A program made the translations under genes and the position numbers. Source: Hyphomicrobiales bacterium (GTDB lineage: Bacteria > Pseudomonadota > Alphaproteobacteria > Rhizobiales > Rhizobiaceae). Taken from it: a stretch of 64,000 nucleotides of DNA. Of the stretch, positions 61,861 through 64,000 are shown one piece after another (within the stretch, counting starts at the first letter, position 1; each line of letters opens with the position of its first letter). A model generated the notes under the pieces. The model worked only from the letters and a program-made list of their open reading frames with translations. It had not been told where the DNA came from and made no database searches. Location of the stretch: positions 62,001-126,000 of the forward strand of contig UCKS01000005.1 of NCBI GenBank assembly GCA_900473045.1, given 5' to 3'.

Positions 61861-63000
61861 ATGATGCAAAACAACGACGACTTCAAAGACCTTTTCGACA
61901 ATGCACCCTGCGGATACCTCGTATTGGACGATCGGTCGAGGATCGTCCTTGTAAATAGGACGCTGAGGGGCTGGCTTGGTTTCGACACCGCAGACATTAT
62001 CGGCAAGAATTTTCCGGACTCGATGCCAATCGCAGGCCGGATGTTCTTCGAGACGCACTTTTCACCGTTGCTCCGGATGCAGGGCTTCTTTCACGAAGTG
62101 GCGCTCGACTTCCTCTGCAGGGACGGCACAAGGCTGCCCGTTCTTGCCAATGCCACGCAGACGGCCGATGTCGAGGGCCGGGGCACGAAAACCCGTATCG
62201 CCATCTTCCAGGCCACGAGCCGACGCAAGTATGAGCGGGAACTTGCCGATGCCAACCGCGCGGGCAGTGAAGCTCGCAAGGAAATTGAGGGTTTAGTCGC
62301 CGCTCTCACAGAGACCGCATTGCATCGAGAGGAATTCATCGCGATCCTGGGGCACGATCTTCGAAACCCGCTGGCTTCGATCGGGAGCGGCATGCGCATC
62401 CTTTCGAAGGAGGACTTGAGTACGAGAGCCCGACAGATGGTCAGCCTGATCGAGGGAAGCGTCTCTCGCATGAGCGGGCTCATCGGCGACGTTCTTGACC
62501 TGACCCGTGGGCGTATCGGGGGTGGCTTTTCCTTGAACCGACGGGCGGAGGAGGGCTTGGCGTCTCACCTTGAACAGGTCGTCGGCGAACTCGCCGGCAG
62601 CAGCGAAAGAGTAATCGACACGGCGTTCGCGCTTGAAGAGCCGATATACGTCGATGCCGCACGCGTGGCACAGCTCGTTTCGAACCTGCTGGGAAACGCC
62701 ATCACCCATGGGGCATCGGACCAGCCGATCAGCCTGGAGGCACGGACGGAAGAAGGAGCGCTTGTGCTGACTGTTTCCAATGGCGGCGATTCGATACCCG
62801 AGGAAGCGATGCAGCGCCTCTTTCAGCCGTTCTTCCGTGGCGGCACTTCCGAGGGCAGAAGCGAGCAGGGGCTTGGTCTTGGCCTCTATATCGCTTCGGA
62901 GATCGCGAAAGCGCACGGTGGTACGCTGACCGTGACCTCATCTTCAGAGCGAACCGCGTTCGAGTTCCGGATGCCGAACGGAAGTGACGATACTCGCTAA
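61861..63000 (+). CDS. PAS-domain sensor histidine kinase
   Basis: 379 residues, no membrane segment, so cytoplasmic. PAS domain at residues 5-125 (FDNAPCGYLVLDDRSRIVLV, GFDTADIIGKNFPD), coiled coil, then HisKA with the H-box FIAILGHDLRNPLASIGSGM and HATPase_c with LVSNLLGNAITHG and GLGLGLYIASEIAKAHGGTL. The H-box is standard HisKA, not the HWE/HisKA_2 type usual for PhyR kinases. It may signal to the response regulator at 63614, from which it is separated by a hairpin and a gene remnant. Confidence 0.93.
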   Translation: MMQNNDDFKDLFDNAPCGYLVLDDRSRIVLVNRTLRGWLGFDTADIIGKNFPDSMPIAGRMFFETHFSPLLRMQGFFHEVALDFLCRDGTRLPVLANATQTADVEGRGTKTRIAIFQATSRRKYERELADANRAGSEARKEIEGLVAALTETALHREEFIAILGHDLRNPLASIGSGMRILSKEDLSTRARQMVSLIEGSVSRMSGLIGDVLDLTRGRIGGGFSLNRRAEEGLASHLEQVVGELAGSSERVIDTAFALEEPIYVDAARVAQLVSNLLGNAITHGASDQPISLEARTEEGALVLTVSNGGDSIPEEAMQRLFQPFFRGGTSEGRSEQGLGLGLYIASEIAKAHGGTLTVTSSSERTAFEFRMPNGSDDTR

Positions 63001-63163
63001 AATGGGCGCAGATGCTCTCCCGCGTCCTTGGATTTTGACCTCGTTCCACAACCGCAACTCTGGTGCCAAATAAACTAAACGTGTCAGCAGCACGATCAGG
63101 ATCGCACGGATCGTCGTCGTTATCGTCATCAGGCTATACAATCATGGTTGGCGGTGGAGCGAC

Positions 63164-63198
63164 GATGAGGGGATGCATACGGTAAACATCCCCTCATC
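63164..63198. terminator. Bidirectional hairpin terminator
   Basis: A perfect 12-bp stem (63164-63175 with 63187-63198) and 11-base loop between the kinase gene and the convergent sulfatase remn ant; followed by AAGTTTTA on the plus strand. Confidence 0.75.
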
Positions 63199-63203
63199 AA
63201 GTT

Positions 63204-63566
63204 TTACTTTTCGATGCCACGATCCTTGAAGGACTTGTCGATCACCTTGTTTACCTGCTCGCGCACGCCCTCGATGTTGAAGCTGGCAACGCGCTGGCTC
63301 GGCGGATACTTCCCGAACGTTTCGAGGAAGGCGGCGCTCTTCAGCTGACCTTTCACGAGAAGGTAATCATTCCTCGCCAGCCAGTCATTGTATTGGTCGG
63401 AGACGATGTCGGCACGCTCATAGGGGTCCATGCGAAGATTGAAGAGCTTGGGCAGGCGCAAAGTCACAAGTGGCTCCTGCCAAACTTGGAAACCGCCGGA
63501 AATCCGCTGCTCCTTGAAGACCACCTTCCAGTCGTCATAGCGGATCGTTGAGCGACGTACTTCCAT
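63204..63566 (-). pseudogene. Arylsulfatase, C-terminal remnant
   Basis: 120 residues reading DDWKVVFKEQRISGGFQVWQ, LRLPKLFNLRMDPYERADIV, SDQYNDWLARNDYLLVKGQL and YPPSQRVASFNIEGV. This is the last fifth of a type I sulfatase (normally 500 residues or more); the formylglycine site and metal ligands are missing. The first codons MEVRRS do not belong to the family, so the gene was cut here. A fragment could be translated but is inactive. Confidence 0.8.
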
Positions 63567-63613
63567 CTGCGCTATTCTAAGGAACTATTCGTCGTTCCAA
63601 AGATTTAGGGCGG

Positions 63614-64000
63614 ATGGAAAACGCAGAATTCGAAAAGCTCGCGATTCCGATCGCACTTGTCGTGGATGACGAAGCCTTGATCCTCATGGATACCGCCGAC
63701 ATGCTCGCGGAAGAGGGATATGCCGTCGTCGAAGCCACGACTGCTGACAAGGCATACGAATTCCTCAACCGGCATTCTTCGCTCCAGCTCCTTGTAACGG
63801 ACGTGCAGATGCCTGGCGAACTAGACGGTTTCGACCTTGCCCGTGTCGTTGCGGAACGTTGGCCCCACATATGCGTTGTCATCGCTTCCGGAGCAGCAGT
63901 GCCTGCTGCAGGGGACGTACCCGAAAACGCCACCTTCGTTCCAAAGCCGTTAACTCCGGAGCTAGTCCATCAGCTCCTTCGAAAGCACTGCGATCATATC
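63614..64000 (+). CDS. Response regulator receiver protein (cut by window end)
   Basis: At least 129 residues from ATG 63614. Receiver domain with acidic pair in ALVVDDEALILMDTADMLAE, phospho-Asp in LLVTDVQMPGELDGFDLARV, Ser in VIASGAA and Lys in TFVPKPLTPELV. No stop before 64000, but the domain is nearly complete, so this is probably a single-domain regulator of the CpdR/FixJ-receiver-like type common in rhizobia. A GGAAC-N18-TT match lies at 63581-63605, very close to the start. Confidence 0.85.
   Translation, partial: MENAEFEKLAIPIALVVDDEALILMDTADMLAEEGYAVVEATTADKAYEFLNRHSSLQLLVTDVQMPGELDGFDLARVVAERWPHICVVIASGAAVPAAGDVPENATFVPKPLTPELVHQLLRKHCDHI

Noticed and set aside
61861..63000. Kinase as a PhyR-activating general-stress sensor
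   Set aside because: Its H-box is classical HisKA, not the HWE/HisKA_2 type usually controlling PhyR, and no PhyR or NepR gene is near.
1..64000. CRISPR arrays, tRNA or rRNA genes
   Set aside because: No regularly spaced short repeats and no cloverleaf or rRNA-like stretch was noticed on reading; a covariance scan would be decisive.

Overview
The window looks like an accessory or plasmid-like stretch of a member of the Rhizobiaceae (Rhizobium/Ensifer/Agrobacterium relatives). Evidence: a Ros/MucR regulator, DUF982, DUF6894, DUF1206 and DUF2934 proteins, an alpha-proteobacterial imuA-imuB-dnaE2 mutasome cassette with a GAAC-N7-GAAC LexA box, adjacent Ku genes, and repeated GGAAC-N18-TT promoters of the RpoE2/EcfG (general stress response) type. 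No replication origin, rRNA, tRNA or CRISPR array was seen, so the replicon cannot be named.

Layout. 1-6.7 kb: a divergent LysR regulator and a tight five-gene catabolic operon (dimethylformamidase-like amidohydrolase, class III aminotransferase, beta-keto acid cleavage enzyme, GNAT acetyltransferase, histone-deacetylase-like deacetylase), closed by a strong hairpin. 6.7-8.6 kb: an exported protein and stacked gene remnants (cupin, TniQ-like). 8.7-12.8 kb: an overlapping three-gene ABC transporter/AttH lipocalin operon. 12.8-34.1 kb: a patchwork of small stress-type genes (DUF6894, DUF4142, PNPOx-like, DUF3833, DUF6766, DUF892, isochorismatase-like) among debris: an IS5-family copy, an internally deleted IS3-family copy, an IS481 scrap, and broken nuclease, chemoreceptor, DUF4142, mscS and transglutaminase genes. 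34.3-36.3 kb: a complete parE standing alone. 38-42.5 kb: DUF1206 membrane protein, a PAS-GGDEF diguanylate cyclase and small proteins. 42.7-48.2 kb: the SOS-type imuA-imuB-dnaE2 operon. 48.2-59.7 kb: a second stress block (DUF892, DUF2934, response regulator, HD hydrolase, YflT-like, DUF1810, an orphan nucleotidyltransferase), with a broken adenylate cyclase. 59.8-61.5 kb: two Ku genes. 61.9-64 kb: a sensor kinase, a sulfatase remnant and a response regulator cut by the window end.

The genes share a theme of surviving stationary phase, desiccation or DNA damage. Nine GGAAC-N17-GTT promoters, all with identical spacing, sit in front of small stress genes, and several near-matches (ATT in place of GTT) precede others, including the Ku pair. 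The sigma factor itself and its PhyR/NepR controllers are not in the window. The three least explained signals are: (1) a GGAAC promoter followed by a ~95-nt structured leader that occurs twice (12.9 and 52.2 kb), only one copy being in front of a recognisable gene; (2) a second ~75-nt repeated leader (49.6 and 58.4 kb) with a covarying hairpin; (3) a small basic-helical domain present as a stand-alone protein, as a response-regulator tail and as a broken third copy. All assignments come from reading the sequence; no database search was run.
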